From Parashewanella tropica (GTDB lineage Bacteria; Pseudomonadota; Gammaproteobacteria; Enterobacterales; Shewanellaceae), in NCBI RefSeq assembly GCF_004358445.1, contig NZ_CP037951.1:18501-82500 (forward strand): a stretch of 64,000 nt of DNA, written 5' to 3'. Shown piece after piece: positions 30,222 to 39,835 of the stretch (the first letter of the stretch is position 1; every line of letters begins with the position of its first letter). The notes under the pieces were generated by a model. The model did not search any database, was not told the DNA's origin, and was given only the letters and a program-made list of their open reading frames with translations. The position numbers and the translations under genes were made by a program.

Positions 30222-30229
30222 TGTTGGTC

Positions 30230-30643
30230 TCACTCAATATCGCCTTGATGTTGTTTAAAACGTACAATCTGGCGACGTTGTTTTTTATCAGGTTTAGTGT
30301 CTGGAATCGGATTGTTTAAGCGCTGCAGCCGACGAGTTTCGGCATTGGTGGCACGCTTTTGAATGCTTTGTTCGGTCTCTTGATATAGGGTTTGCGCAAC
30401 AATGGCCTGACCACGTTGGTCACTTAAAGCCATTATGATGATCTCTTTTTCATCAAAGCCTTGACGCAAACGGATAAGAGCCCCAATTTCAGCATTCTTA
30501 CTGGATTTCGTACGCTGGCCGTTGTAGTGTACTTTGCCACCATCGATCATCTGCTTGGCGATAGCACGAGTTTTATAAAAACGCGCAGCCCACAACCACT
30601 TATCAAGGCGGACTGTGGTAACGGTTTTAGGTTCGGATCGCAT
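30230..30643 (-). CDS. hslR: Ribosome-associated heat shock protein Hsp15 (HslR)
   Basis: This 137-aa protein has an S4 RNA-binding domain at the N-terminus: [33 protein letters not shown] in the order typical of Hsp15. The C-terminal tail is basic. Hsp15 binds free 50S subunits that carry nascent chains after heat stress. GGAG precedes the ATG. It precedes hslO in a two-gene operon divergent from gspC. Confidence 0.95.
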   Translation of the reverse strand: MRSEPKTVTTVRLDKWLWAARFYKTRAIAKQMIDGGKVHYNGQRTKSSKNAEIGALIRLRQGFDEKEIIIMALSDQRGQAIVAQTLYQETEQSIQKRATNAETRRLQRLNNPIPDTKPDKKQRRQIVRFKQHQGDIE

Positions 30644-30876
30644 GTAGTCTCCTAACGGGGCTAGAGTAGAAGTTCAGGTGGCTCAGCCAAGGTTCAGTAG
30701 AAGTTTGTAATAGTCTTATAAAGAATAAAGAGTAAAATTACGAAATTGTGACGCAAAGTAGCATAATTAAATGGCTTTCGGCAATGACGAAACTGTTAAA
30801 GGCTTGTTGCAAATTAAAGGCTAGGGTAGCATGGGCAGATTGCGTCAAATAACGATAGGTTTCAGAATACCAAAAA

Positions 30877-31800
30877 ATGGATGCATTAGATAAAGTTATC
30901 ACGAGGGTGGTTGGTTTACCTCACAAACCGCTTAGTCGTATCGTAGTTGGATTGGGCTTAGTGCTCTGTCTGTATTTATTGGCGCAATTGACTTGGCAAC
31001 TGGTCCCGAATCCCAGTACATCAAGTGTGCCTTGGAAACCGTCGGCGACGAGCTCTTCTGCCTCTCGCGCTGATGTGAATATCGAGCCTATCTTAAATTT
31101 ATCTCTGTTTGGTAAGCATGATGCTACCCAAGCGACAAAAGCGCCTGAGCCAGAGCCCACATTAATTACTGATGCGCCTAAATCATCGCTATCGATACAA
31201 TTAACTGGGGTGGTGGCGTCAACGGCGAAAAAGCAAGGTATCGCCATTATCGCTTCTGGCGGTGATCAGTCTACGTACTCAATTGGTGACAGAATTAAAA
31301 ACACATCTGCTTCTTTAAAAGAGGTGTATGCCGACAGGGTTATCATTACCAACGCGGGGCGCTTTGAAACCGTGATGCTGGACGGATTGCAATTTACCAC
31401 CGAAGTCGGCGCTAACCGAGCGTTACAACAAGCTTCACGAAAAAAACCAATAAAGAAAATTGAGAAAAAAAATGATCCCAAACTGGCGGCGCAAATCGCG
31501 CAAACTCGCCGTGAAGTTCTCAATGATCCAAGAAAAATTACCGATTATATGCAGGTATCGCCGATTCGAAGAAATGGGCAAATGCAAGGGTATCGACTAT
31601 CTCCGGGGATGAAACCGAGCTTATTTAGAGCGGCGGGTTTTAAATCGGGCGATATTGCAAAAAGTATAAATGGCTATGATTTAACCGATATGTCGCAAGC
31701 ATTACAAGTGATGGCAGGTCTACAAGATATGACTGACATCTCGATTACGGTTGAACGGCAAGGACAACTCATTGAAATTGATTTCGGGTTACCTAATTAA
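30877..31800 (+). CDS. gspC: Type II secretion system protein GspC
   Basis: The protein is 307 aa. A single membrane segment, IVVGLGLVLCLYLLAQLTW, lies at about 23-41. The homology region with SIQLTGVVAS and AIIASGGDQSTYSIGDRI binds GspD, and the C-terminal PDZ part has GYRLSPGMKPSLFRAAGFKSGDIAKSINGYDL. GspC links the inner-membrane platform to the secretin. It is the first gene of a twelve-gene gsp operon that extends to 42298. Confidence 0.95.
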   Translation: MDALDKVITRVVGLPHKPLSRIVVGLGLVLCLYLLAQLTWQLVPNPSTSSVPWKPSATSSSASRADVNIEPILNLSLFGKHDATQATKAPEPEPTLITDAPKSSLSIQLTGVVASTAKKQGIAIIASGGDQSTYSIGDRIKNTSASLKEVYADRVIITNAGRFETVMLDGLQFTTEVGANRALQQASRKKPIKKIEKKNDPKLAAQIAQTRREVLNDPRKITDYMQVSPIRRNGQMQGYRLSPGMKPSLFRAAGFKSGDIAKSINGYDLTDMSQALQVMAGLQDMTDISITVERQGQLIEIDFGLPN

Positions 31801-31833
31801 CGAATGAGCATAAGGCTTAGGGGAAGTTTTAGA

Positions 31834-33972
31834 ATGAAGAATAACAAGATAGGACGAAAGTGGCTTGCCAGTCTGTTAACGGGCCTCGTCCTTCTGTCAC
31901 CTACTGCGTCATGGTCAGCTGAATATGCGGCTAATTTTAAAGGCACAGATATTCAAGAGTTCATCAATACGGTAGGAAAAAATCTTAACAAGACCATCAT
32001 TATTGATCCGACCATTCGTGGCAAAATCAATGTTCGCAGCTATGACTTACTGAATGAAGAGCAGTACTATCAGTTCTTTTTAAACGTATTGCAGGTTTAT
32101 GGCTATGCGGTTGTGGACATGGATCACAACATCATTAAGGTCATCAAAGACAAAGACGCGAAAACGTCTTCGATTCGTGTGGCTGATGATAAAAAGCCCG
32201 GTCAAGGCGATGAAATGGTCACTCGAATTGTGGCCTTATACAACACCCAAGCTAAACTCCTTGCGCCACTGCTTCGTCAGCTAAATGACAATGCAGGTGG
32301 CGGTAATGTGGTTAATTACGACCCATCTAATGTATTGATGATCACCGGCCGAGCAGCTGTCGTTGACAAGCTGGTGGAGATTGTACGTCGTGTCGATAAA
32401 CAAGGGGATACGTCGGTTCAGGTATTACCGCTTAAATATGCTTCTGCCAGCGAGGTGGTGCGTATTATGGATACTTTGTATCGTCAAAATCGCAGCAGTT
32501 CTCAGCTTAATGGCGGCACTCCAAAAGTCGTTGCTGATGAACGCACTAACTCTGTAGTGATCAGTGGTGATGAAAAAAGCCGAATTCGTGCAATGGATCT
32601 CATCAAACGCTTAGATGAAGAGCAAGCCAGCACAGGTAACACCAAAGTGCGTTACCTGCGCTATGCCAAAGCGGATGACTTGGTTAACGTATTAACGGGC
32701 GTAGCCCAAAAGCTAACTAAGGATAAAAAAGGACGCAGTAAAGGCTCAAGCAGCAGTTCTTCCTCTTCATCTCAAGGTAAAGGTGATGTGTCAGTTGTGG
32801 CTCACGAAGAAACCAACTCTTTGGTGATCACCGCTGAGCCAGCAGAAATGCGAACCCTTGATAATGTCATCAATCAGCTTGATGTACGCCCAGCCCAAGT
32901 TTTGGTTGAAGCCATCATTGTTGAAGTGTCAGAAGGCGATAATGTCGGCTTTGGTGTCCAATGGGGCAGTGCCAGAGGTGGTATTTCTCAATTTAATAAC
33001 TTAGGTGCCAGTATCGGTGAAATTGGTGCAGGTGTATGGAAAGCCCGTCCAGTTAAAGGAACGACGGTTTGTACGGGGGTTGGCAGTGAAAATTGTACCA
33101 AAAACCCAGATCAAGACGGTGACGTAACCCTATTAGCTCAAGCCTTAGGTAAAATTAATGGTATGGCATGGGGCATCGCCTCGGGCGATTTCGGCGCCTT
33201 AGTACAAGCGATCGCCGGTGATACCAATTCAAACGTTCTTGCAACACCATCGATTACAACCCTAGATAACCAAGAAGCCAACTTTATTGTCGGTGACGAA
33301 GTGCCGGTGATCACTGGTTCTTCGACCAGTTCAGGTTCAACCACTAGTAACCCATTCCAAACCGTTGAACGTAAAGAAGTGGGTGTGAAGCTGAAAGTGG
33401 TGCCGCAAATTAACGAAGGCAGCTCTGTAAAACTGACTATTGAGCAAGAAGTCTCTGGTGTAAACGGCAACACAGGTGTGGATATTTCGTTCTCGACGCG
33501 TCGTTTGACCACAACTGTGATGGCAGATTCAGGTCAAATTGTAGTGCTTGGTGGTTTGATTAACGAAGAAGTGCAAGAAAGCGTGCAAAAAGTACCAATT
33601 CTTGGTGACATCCCAATTCTGGGGCACCTATTTAAGTCTTCATCCAGTAAAAAGACCAAGCGTAACCTGATGGTATTCATCAAACCAACGATTATTAAAG
33701 ACGGTCTAACTATGGAAGGCATCGCGGGTCGTAAGTACAACTACTTCCGTGCTCTACAACTTGAGCAACAAGACAAAGGCGTTAACTTAATGCCGAACAC
33801 TAAAGTGCCAGTATTGCAAGAGTGGGATCAGTCTAAGCATGTACCTAAAGAAGTGAATGACATTCTTGAGCGCTACAAACAAGGTAAAGGTTTAGATACC
33901 AAAATGCGCCGCAGCGATGACGCCCTTAAGGTTGTCACCGAAAGCAAAAATAAAGACACGGAAAAGAAGTAG
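31834..33972 (+). CDS. gspD: Type II secretion secretin GspD
   Basis: The protein is 712 aa. A signal peptide ends near WSAEYAANF. N0 to N3 domains follow, with a serine-rich linker in N3 near residues 300-312. The secretin core shows VLATPSITTLDNQEANFIVGDEVPVITG and VVLGGLINEEVQESVQKVPILGDIP. The ATG at 31834 has GGGGAAG 7 bp upstream, so the earlier ATG at 31804 is less likely. GspD forms the outer-membrane pore; GspS or another pilot was not seen here. Confidence 0.96.
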   Translation: MKNNKIGRKWLASLLTGLVLLSPTASWSAEYAANFKGTDIQEFINTVGKNLNKTIIIDPTIRGKINVRSYDLLNEEQYYQFFLNVLQVYGYAVVDMDHNIIKVIKDKDAKTSSIRVADDKKPGQGDEMVTRIVALYNTQAKLLAPLLRQLNDNAGGGNVVNYDPSNVLMITGRAAVVDKLVEIVRRVDKQGDTSVQVLPLKYASASEVVRIMDTLYRQNRSSSQLNGGTPKVVADERTNSVVISGDEKSRIRAMDLIKRLDEEQASTGNTKVRYLRYAKADDLVNVLTGVAQKLTKDKKGRSKGSSSSSSSSSQGKGDVSVVAHEETNSLVITAEPAEMRTLDNVINQLDVRPAQVLVEAIIVEVSEGDNVGFGVQWGSARGGISQFNNLGASIGEIGAGVWKARPVKGTTVCTGVGSENCTKNPDQDGDVTLLAQALGKINGMAWGIASGDFGALVQAIAGDTNSNVLATPSITTLDNQEANFIVGDEVPVITGSSTSSGSTTSNPFQTVERKEVGVKLKVVPQINEGSSVKLTIEQEVSGVNGNTGVDISFSTRRLTTTVMADSGQIVVLGGLINEEVQESVQKVPILGDIPILGHLFKSSSSKKTKRNLMVFIKPTIIKDGLTMEGIAGRKYNYFRALQLEQQDKGVNLMPNTKVPVLQEWDQSKHVPKEVNDILERYKQGKGLDTKMRRSDDALKVVTESKNKDTEKK

Positions 33973-33975
33973 CCC

Positions 33976-35547
33976 ATGAGTGACGTGCAGCAGCCTACCG
34001 AGCAAGACGCATTATCTCAGGTCACCTCTGAGGTTAATGCTGATATTGAACAAGATGGCAGTGAGTTTCACTCCGAAACCAAAGACCGTTTGCCGTTTGC
34101 TTATGCCCACCGCCATGCGGTGGTGTTGGCGGTCAATGAAGACAAGCAACTTTGTTTGTATCACACGCCAACTTCGCAAGCGCAAATCTTACTTGAGGTA
34201 CGTCGATACAGCGGTACAGATTTGCCCTTGATAGAGCTGGATAATCAAGCGTTCGAAATGAAGCTGACTCAAGCCTATCAAAGCAACTCTTCAGAAGCGC
34301 AGCAGCTCATGGAAGATATCGGCAATGAGATGGATTTATTCACTCTTGCCGAAGAGCTGCCACAAACGGAAGATCTGTTAGAAGGCGATGACGATGCGCC
34401 TATTATCAAGCTCATCAATGCCTTGTTGTCCGAAGCCATCAAAGAAGAAGCGTCGGATATCCACATTGAAACTTATGAAAAGCAATTAGTGGTACGTTTC
34501 CGTGTCGATGGTGTGCTTAAAGAAGTGCTCAAGCCGAATCGTAAGTTGTCATCTTTGTTGGTTTCTCGTATCAAGGTTATGGCGCGTTTGGATATTGCAG
34601 AAAAGCGTGTACCACAGGATGGTCGTATTAGCTTAAGAATCGCTGGCCGTGCTGTCGATGTGCGGGTATCAACCATGCCATCCAGTCATGGCGAGCGTGT
34701 GGTGTTACGTCTTCTGGATAAAAATGCGGGCAACCTCGATCTGAAACAGCTGGGCATGACAGACAGTATTCGTCAGCAATTCGATGCACTTATCCGTAAA
34801 CCTCACGGCATTATTTTGGTGACCGGTCCGACAGGATCGGGTAAAAGTACCACCTTGTACGCAGGTTTAACTGAGATCAACTCTCGAGATACCAACATTC
34901 TGACCGTTGAAGATCCGATTGAATATGAACTTGAAGGTATTGGTCAGACTCAGGTGAACACCAAAGTCGATATGACGTTTGCTCGCGGACTTCGTGCCAT
35001 CTTGCGTCAGGATCCTGATGTGGTGATGATTGGTGAGATCCGTGATTTAGAAACGGCTCAAATTGCAGTACAAGCATCGTTAACCGGTCACTTGGTAATT
35101 TCAACTTTGCACACCAATACAGCCTCTGGCGCGATCACCCGTTTACAAGATATGGGTGTTGAGCCATTTTTAGTCTCTTCCAGTTTATTAGGAGTATTAG
35201 CTCAACGTCTGGTGCGTACCTTATGTAAAGATTGCCGTCAGCCCCATCAACCAAGTCCATCAGAGCTGGAACTATTAGGCTTAGAGCAAGGCAATGACTC
35301 GACGATTTATCGTGCCAGTGGTTGTAAAAAGTGTGGTTACAACGGCTATCGTGGTCGAACCGGTATTCATGAACTCTTGATTGTTGATGACACCGTCAGA
35401 GAACTTATTCATAACGGTCACGGTGAGCTCGCCATTGAAAAGCATGTGCGTAAAGGCACTCCGAGTATTCGTCACGATGGTATGAGTAAAGTACTCGCGG
35501 GGATCACTACGTTAGAAGAAGTGCTGCGTGTGACGCGAGAGGAGTAA
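33976..35547 (+). CDS. gspE: Type II secretion ATPase GspE
   Basis: The protein is 523 aa. The N-terminal region of about 130 residues is acidic and binds GspL. The Walker A motif is [17 protein letters not shown], followed by the Asp box [18 protein letters not shown], Walker [17 protein letters not shown] and the His box [12 protein letters not shown]. The zinc tetracysteine is CKDCRQP and CKKCGY. GspE powers pseudopilus assembly at the cytoplasmic face. It follows gspD by 3 bp. Confidence 0.97.
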   Translation: MSDVQQPTEQDALSQVTSEVNADIEQDGSEFHSETKDRLPFAYAHRHAVVLAVNEDKQLCLYHTPTSQAQILLEVRRYSGTDLPLIELDNQAFEMKLTQAYQSNSSEAQQLMEDIGNEMDLFTLAEELPQTEDLLEGDDDAPIIKLINALLSEAIKEEASDIHIETYEKQLVVRFRVDGVLKEVLKPNRKLSSLLVSRIKVMARLDIAEKRVPQDGRISLRIAGRAVDVRVSTMPSSHGERVVLRLLDKNAGNLDLKQLGMTDSIRQQFDALIRKPHGIILVTGPTGSGKSTTLYAGLTEINSRDTNILTVEDPIEYELEGIGQTQVNTKVDMTFARGLRAILRQDPDVVMIGEIRDLETAQIAVQASLTGHLVISTLHTNTASGAITRLQDMGVEPFLVSSSLLGVLAQRLVRTLCKDCRQPHQPSPSELELLGLEQGNDSTIYRASGCKKCGYNGYRGRTGIHELLIVDDTVRELIHNGHGELAIEKHVRKGTPSIRHDGMSKVLAGITTLEEVLRVTREE

Positions 35548-35550
35548 CGG

Positions 35551-36768
35551 ATGGCGGCTTTTGAATACAAAGCACTGGATGCAACAGGGAAACAAACCAA
35601 AGGGGTACTCGAAGCCGATACCGCGCGTCATGCGCGTAATCAACTACGAGAAATGCGTTTAACCCCGTTGAGTGTTGATGCGGTTACCGAAAAAGAAGCA
35701 AAACGCGAACAGTTTACTTTATTTAAAAAGCGGATTTCAGTGGCGGAACTGGCACTGCTCACCCGTCAAATTGCCACCTTAGTCGCCGCTGGTTTGCCGA
35801 TTGAAGAAGCCTTAAAAGCTGTAGGCCAACAGTGTGAAAAGGAACGTCTTGCCAGTATGGTAATGGCGGTGCGCTCCAGGGTGGTCGAAGGCTACACACT
35901 GGCTGACTCTATGGCCGAGTTCCCACATATTTTTGATGACTTATATCGCGCGATGGTAGCCTCAGGTGAAAAATCTGGGCACTTAGATGTGGTGTTGAAT
36001 CGTCTGGCTGATTACACCGAGCGCCGTCAGCAGTTAAAATCAAAGCTCACTCAAGCTATGGTTTATCCCACAGCATTAACCATTGTCGCTATTCTGGTAG
36101 TGTCGATTCTATTAGCTTCCGTTGTCCCCAAAGTGGCTGAGCAATTTGTTCACATGGGGCAGTCACTACCTTGGAGTACGCAACTGATGATCTCCATGTC
36201 GGATTTTGTCAGGGATTATGGCATTGGCATTGTGGTCGCAATCATGTTGAGTTTAGTGATCTTTCAGCGTGCGGTTAAACAGCCTAAAGCTAGAATGCGC
36301 TATCACACGTTTATCTTAAAGCTTCCTGTCGTGGGTAAAGTCAGTCGCAGCCTTAATACCGCACGTTTTGCTCGTACCTTAAGTATTCTATCCGCTAGTT
36401 CGGTACCGCTTCTTGACGGTATGCGTATTGCCAGTGACGTTTTGCAGAATGTCAGAGTAAAAGAAGCTGTGAGTGAAGCAACGTCACGAGTACGTGAAGG
36501 AACCAGTTTGGGATCGGCATTAACCGCCACCAAGCTGTTTCCGCCAATGATGCTCTACATGATTTCATCGGGTGAAAAAAGCGGTGAATTAGAACAAATG
36601 CTAGAGCGCGCGGCCGATAGTCAAGACAGTCAATTTGAAGCCAATGTCACCATCGCCTTAGGGATTTTTGAACCCGCGCTGGTGATTTCCATGGCTGTCG
36701 TGGTGTTGTTTATTGTGTTATCGATTTTACAACCGATTTTAGCGCTCAATAATTTAGTGAGCGGTTAG
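35551..36768 (+). CDS. gspF: Type II secretion inner-membrane platform protein GspF
   Basis: The protein is 405 aa with two repeated T2SSF domains. LLTRQIATLVAAGLPIEEAL and RFARTLSILSASSVPLLDGM begin the halves, each followed by GEKSG. Three membrane helices lie near 172-195, 222-242 and at the C-terminus (VVVLFIVLSILQPIL). GspF is the platform protein that works with GspE in pseudopilus assembly. It is 3 bp from gspE. Confidence 0.97.
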   Translation: MAAFEYKALDATGKQTKGVLEADTARHARNQLREMRLTPLSVDAVTEKEAKREQFTLFKKRISVAELALLTRQIATLVAAGLPIEEALKAVGQQCEKERLASMVMAVRSRVVEGYTLADSMAEFPHIFDDLYRAMVASGEKSGHLDVVLNRLADYTERRQQLKSKLTQAMVYPTALTIVAILVVSILLASVVPKVAEQFVHMGQSLPWSTQLMISMSDFVRDYGIGIVVAIMLSLVIFQRAVKQPKARMRYHTFILKLPVVGKVSRSLNTARFARTLSILSASSVPLLDGMRIASDVLQNVRVKEAVSEATSRVREGTSLGSALTATKLFPPMMLYMISSGEKSGELEQMLERAADSQDSQFEANVTIALGIFEPALVISMAVVVLFIVLSILQPILALNNLVSG

Positions 36769-36815
36769 GGCTGGTATCATCTAGCCAAAACAGAATTTTA
36801 TTTAAGGAGTATCAA

Positions 36816-37250
36816 ATGCAAAGTAAACGTCGTCAGCAAGGCTTCACCTTGCTAGAAATCATGGTAGTAGTGGTAATCATCGGTCTATTAGCTGGCCTAG
36901 TATTACCGAACGTACTCGGTAACAAGGAAAAAGCCGATACCCAAAAAGCAGTGGCTGATATTGTGACGTTAGAAAATGCGTTAGATATGTACAAGTTGGA
37001 TAACGGCATGTACCCAACCACTGAGCAAGGACTTGAAGCGTTAGTTCAAGCACCAAGTATCGATCCAGAACCACGTAACTATCGTGACGGTGGTTATTTA
37101 CGTCGTTTGCCACAAGATCCTTGGCGTCACGATTACATTCTCGTCAGCCCAGGCGAGCATGGAAAAATTGATGTATTCAGCATGGGCCCTGATGGACAAG
37201 CGGGTACTGATGATGACATCGGTAACTGGAACTTAAAAGATTATCAATAA
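36816..37250 (+). CDS. gspG: Major pseudopilin GspG
   Basis: This 144-aa protein has a prepilin leader QSKRRQQG followed by FTLLEIMVVVVIIGLLAGLV, so cleavage and methylation occur at the Gly-Phe bond. The globular part shows DNGMYPTTEQGLEALVQ and calcium-loop residues GPDGQAGTDDDIGNW, both diagnostic of GspG. It is preceded by AAGGAG. The prepilin peptidase needed is not in this window. Confidence 0.97.
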   Translation: MQSKRRQQGFTLLEIMVVVVIIGLLAGLVLPNVLGNKEKADTQKAVADIVTLENALDMYKLDNGMYPTTEQGLEALVQAPSIDPEPRNYRDGGYLRRLPQDPWRHDYILVSPGEHGKIDVFSMGPDGQAGTDDDIGNWNLKDYQ

Positions 37251-37251
37251 G

Positions 37252-37842
37252 ATGCGGTGTCGTTCACAGCGAGGGTTTACCTTGCTGGAAATCATGATCG
37301 TGGTGGTATTGATGGGATTGATGGCCGCGGCCGTTATCCCTTCTTTTAACACCTCGACCCCAAAACAGCAGCTAGAAAAGAAAGCTAAAGAGTTTATGGC
37401 CACCACTGAGTTAGTGTTGAATGAAACCATTCTCAGTGGCCAGTTTTTGGGAATAGTGATTGACCCCGATGGTTATCACTATGTGATTTATCATGAGAAT
37501 AAATGGCAGCCGTTAACCAACGATCGTATTTTGACCGAGCGTAAGCTGGATAACGATATGAGCTTATCGGTTGTGGTGGATGGACTTCCATTAAAACAGA
37601 GTGATGAAGAACACAGCGACGATATTTTTGACAATGAAGATGACGGTTTAGGCTTGGATGAGCCACTGCAGTCAGAAAAAAAACTACCGACACCGCAGAT
37701 CATGTTGTTTCCCAGTGGTGAACTTAGCCCCTTTGAGCTGACGTTTTCGATGAAAGATCAACAAGGCGATGAGCAAGATGTGTTAGTGGTAGGGGATGCC
37801 TTGGGTAGGCTGACATTAGGGAGACCTGATGAGCAATCATAA
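37252..37842 (+). CDS. gspH: Minor pseudopilin GspH
   Basis: The protein is 196 aa with a prepilin leader, SQRG then FTLLEIMIVVVLMGLMAAAV. The soluble domain carries a marked acidic insert around residues 119-147 (DEEHSDDIFDNEDDGLGLDE), which does not interrupt the frame. GspH is a minor pseudopilin of the T2SS tip or shaft. It starts 1 bp after gspG and overlaps gspI by 14 bp. Confidence 0.92.
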   Translation: MRCRSQRGFTLLEIMIVVVLMGLMAAAVIPSFNTSTPKQQLEKKAKEFMATTELVLNETILSGQFLGIVIDPDGYHYVIYHENKWQPLTNDRILTERKLDNDMSLSVVVDGLPLKQSDEEHSDDIFDNEDDGLGLDEPLQSEKKLPTPQIMLFPSGELSPFELTFSMKDQQGDEQDVLVVGDALGRLTLGRPDEQS

Positions 37843-38203
37843 AGGGATGACCCTTATTGAAGTGATGGTGGCGTTGGTTATTTTTGCCGTGGCAGCGCTA
37901 TCTATAACCAATAGCTTAGGGCAGTTGATGTCCAATATGCCCATTTTGCAAGAACGTACTTATGCCCAGTGGGTCGCGGATAATGTCTTGGTGGATGCCA
38001 AGCTTGAAAACGAAAAGCAGTTTTTAGCCACAGGCAAAAAAGAAGGGGATACCGAGATGGCAGGCCAGCGTTGGTACTGGCGTCGTGAAGTGGTTAAAAC
38101 CCAAAGTGATGATTTTCATATGATCAGGGTCAGTGTGAGTAATGACTCACGCTACCAGCGTATTTTAACTCAGGTAAATACCTATGTATTTAAAGTTAAA
38201 TAA
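37829..38203 (+). CDS. gspI: Minor pseudopilin GspI
   Basis: This 124-aa protein has a very short leader, MSNHKG, followed by MTLIEVMVALVIFAVAALSI, so the residue after cleavage is Met, as usual for GspI. AQWVADNVLVDAKLENE and WYWRREVVKTQSDDFHMIRV follow the family. GspI initiates the pseudopilus tip with GspJ and GspK. It overlaps both neighbours. Confidence 0.95.
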   Translation: MSNHKGMTLIEVMVALVIFAVAALSITNSLGQLMSNMPILQERTYAQWVADNVLVDAKLENEKQFLATGKKEGDTEMAGQRWYWRREVVKTQSDDFHMIRVSVSNDSRYQRILTQVNTYVFKVK

Positions 38204-38813
38204 GCGCCGTCATCGTGGTTTTACCTTGCTGGAGATGTTGGTGGCCATTGCCATCTTTGCCATTATTGGCGTGGCGGCGAACTCTACCTTACATGCGGTG
38301 TTAAAAAACAAAGAAGTCACCGAGGATTTCGCCGCACGGTTAAAAGGGCTACAGCAAGGCTTTGGCATGATGGACAGAGATCTTGGTCAAATCGTAGCGA
38401 GAACCCCACGACTGTTATCGGGTGGGCGTGGCAGCACGGTGATCCAATATGGAGAAGTCATCCCTAACGTGAATGGCGAGGCACTGATTTTTTATCGTTT
38501 GGGGTGGTTAAACCCTGATGGTATGTTACCTAGGGGCAGTATTCAATCGGTCGCGTATGTGTTTACCGATGACAAATTAGAACGTTGGTATTTTCCTTAT
38601 CCTGATCCTGTGGTGGGGGCTGAGCCGACGAAAACCACCATTATCGATCATGTACTGGATATGGACGTACGGTTTTGGGATGGTGAAAATTGGCAGCAAA
38701 CGGTGATGGGAAATAAATTACCCCGTGCGATCGCGATTAAACTTGAGGTCGAAGGCATCGGCACCGTAGAGCGCAAATTCTTATTGCCCAAGGGTGTGGA
38801 GCCAAGCAAATGA
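38184..38813 (+). CDS. gspJ: Minor pseudopilin GspJ
   Basis: This 209-aa protein has a prepilin leader ending RRHRG before FTLLEMLVAIAIFAIIGVAA. MMDRDLGQIVARTPR and LIFYRLGWLNPDGMLPRGSIQ are typical GspJ stretches. It is part of the GspI-J-K tip complex. The ATG lies inside gspI, 20 bp before its end, and the stop overlaps the gspK start. Confidence 0.95.
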   Translation: MYLKLNKRRHRGFTLLEMLVAIAIFAIIGVAANSTLHAVLKNKEVTEDFAARLKGLQQGFGMMDRDLGQIVARTPRLLSGGRGSTVIQYGEVIPNVNGEALIFYRLGWLNPDGMLPRGSIQSVAYVFTDDKLERWYFPYPDPVVGAEPTKTTIIDHVLDMDVRFWDGENWQQTVMGNKLPRAIAIKLEVEGIGTVERKFLLPKGVEPSK

Positions 38814-39811
38814 TGATGCGTAAACGCCAGCAAGGCGTTGCCTTATTAGTGGTGTTATTGATCGTGGCGCTCATCTCTGTGTTGGCAACGGATATTACTT
38901 CTCGTAATCAGATTTCAGTGCGCCGAACCATAAATTTAGCTGAATACGATCAAGCCTATTGGTATGCGTTATCGTTAGAGCAGCTCGCGAATAAGGTCCT
39001 GAAAAAGGATTTGGATGACTCTGAAGGCAAAGTGAATTTGAGCCAAGTGTGGGCACAAACGGATGTGGTGTTTCCGGTTGAAAACGGGGTATTGGCAGGG
39101 CAAATTAAAGACATGCGCGCCTGTTTTAATCTAAACGCCTTGAGTGCAAAGACTACTCAACAGCAAAATAATAACGGTGGGCCTCGAGAAGACCCCTTGC
39201 CCGTTAAGCAGTTTGCAGGATTGTTAGAAGCACTGGGTGTCGAGCCTTTTACCGCAGAGCAGTTGGCGAAATCAGTGCGAAATTATATTGATACCACGCC
39301 AGCGGTAGGCGGTTATTATGGCCCCGATGCTGAATATGAGGCAAGAGATGTCCCGTACCGCGCCGCAAAAACCATGATGAATCATCGCAGTGAGCTGCGG
39401 GCGGTACTTGGGATCACTCAAAAGGTATACGATAAAATCGCGCCTTATGTGTGTGCCATTCCTGGTAACGATAAGCAGACGATTAATGTGAATACCATTA
39501 AAGTTGAACAGGCGCCGCTATTGGCTGGCATGTTACTTAATCGGATATCAGCCGATGAGGCAAAAAACATTATCGAAAGTCGAGACACTAAAGGGTACGA
39601 CAATATTGATGATTTCTGGTCGGAGTCAGGGATAAATGGAGGCAATAATTTAGCCCAAATTAAGTCGACCTTTACCATTAAGAGTCAATATTTTGAGTTA
39701 GACGGCAAAGCCAAAGTAGGTGATGCTATTTTTCAATTACAAAGTATTTTACAGGTTAATAATGATCATTATGTTGACGTGTTGAGTCGACAATACGGTG
39801 GTCAAAAATAA
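38810..39811 (+). CDS. gspK: Minor pseudopilin GspK
   Basis: The protein is 333 aa. The leader RKRQQG is followed by VALLVVLLIVALISVLATDI. MRACFNLNAL and the helical insert with YIDTTPAVGGYYGPDAEYE are GspK features. GspK caps the pseudopilus tip. Three ATG codons lie in tandem at 38810, 38813 and 38816; the first is given, with GGAG 8 bp upstream. Confidence 0.94.
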   Translation: MMMRKRQQGVALLVVLLIVALISVLATDITSRNQISVRRTINLAEYDQAYWYALSLEQLANKVLKKDLDDSEGKVNLSQVWAQTDVVFPVENGVLAGQIKDMRACFNLNALSAKTTQQQNNNGGPREDPLPVKQFAGLLEALGVEPFTAEQLAKSVRNYIDTTPAVGGYYGPDAEYEARDVPYRAAKTMMNHRSELRAVLGITQKVYDKIAPYVCAIPGNDKQTINVNTIKVEQAPLLAGMLLNRISADEAKNIIESRDTKGYDNIDDFWSESGINGGNNLAQIKSTFTIKSQYFELDGKAKVGDAIFQLQSILQVNNDHYVDVLSRQYGGQK

Positions 39812-39835
39812 ACTCCTCAAGGGTGGAGAAACACG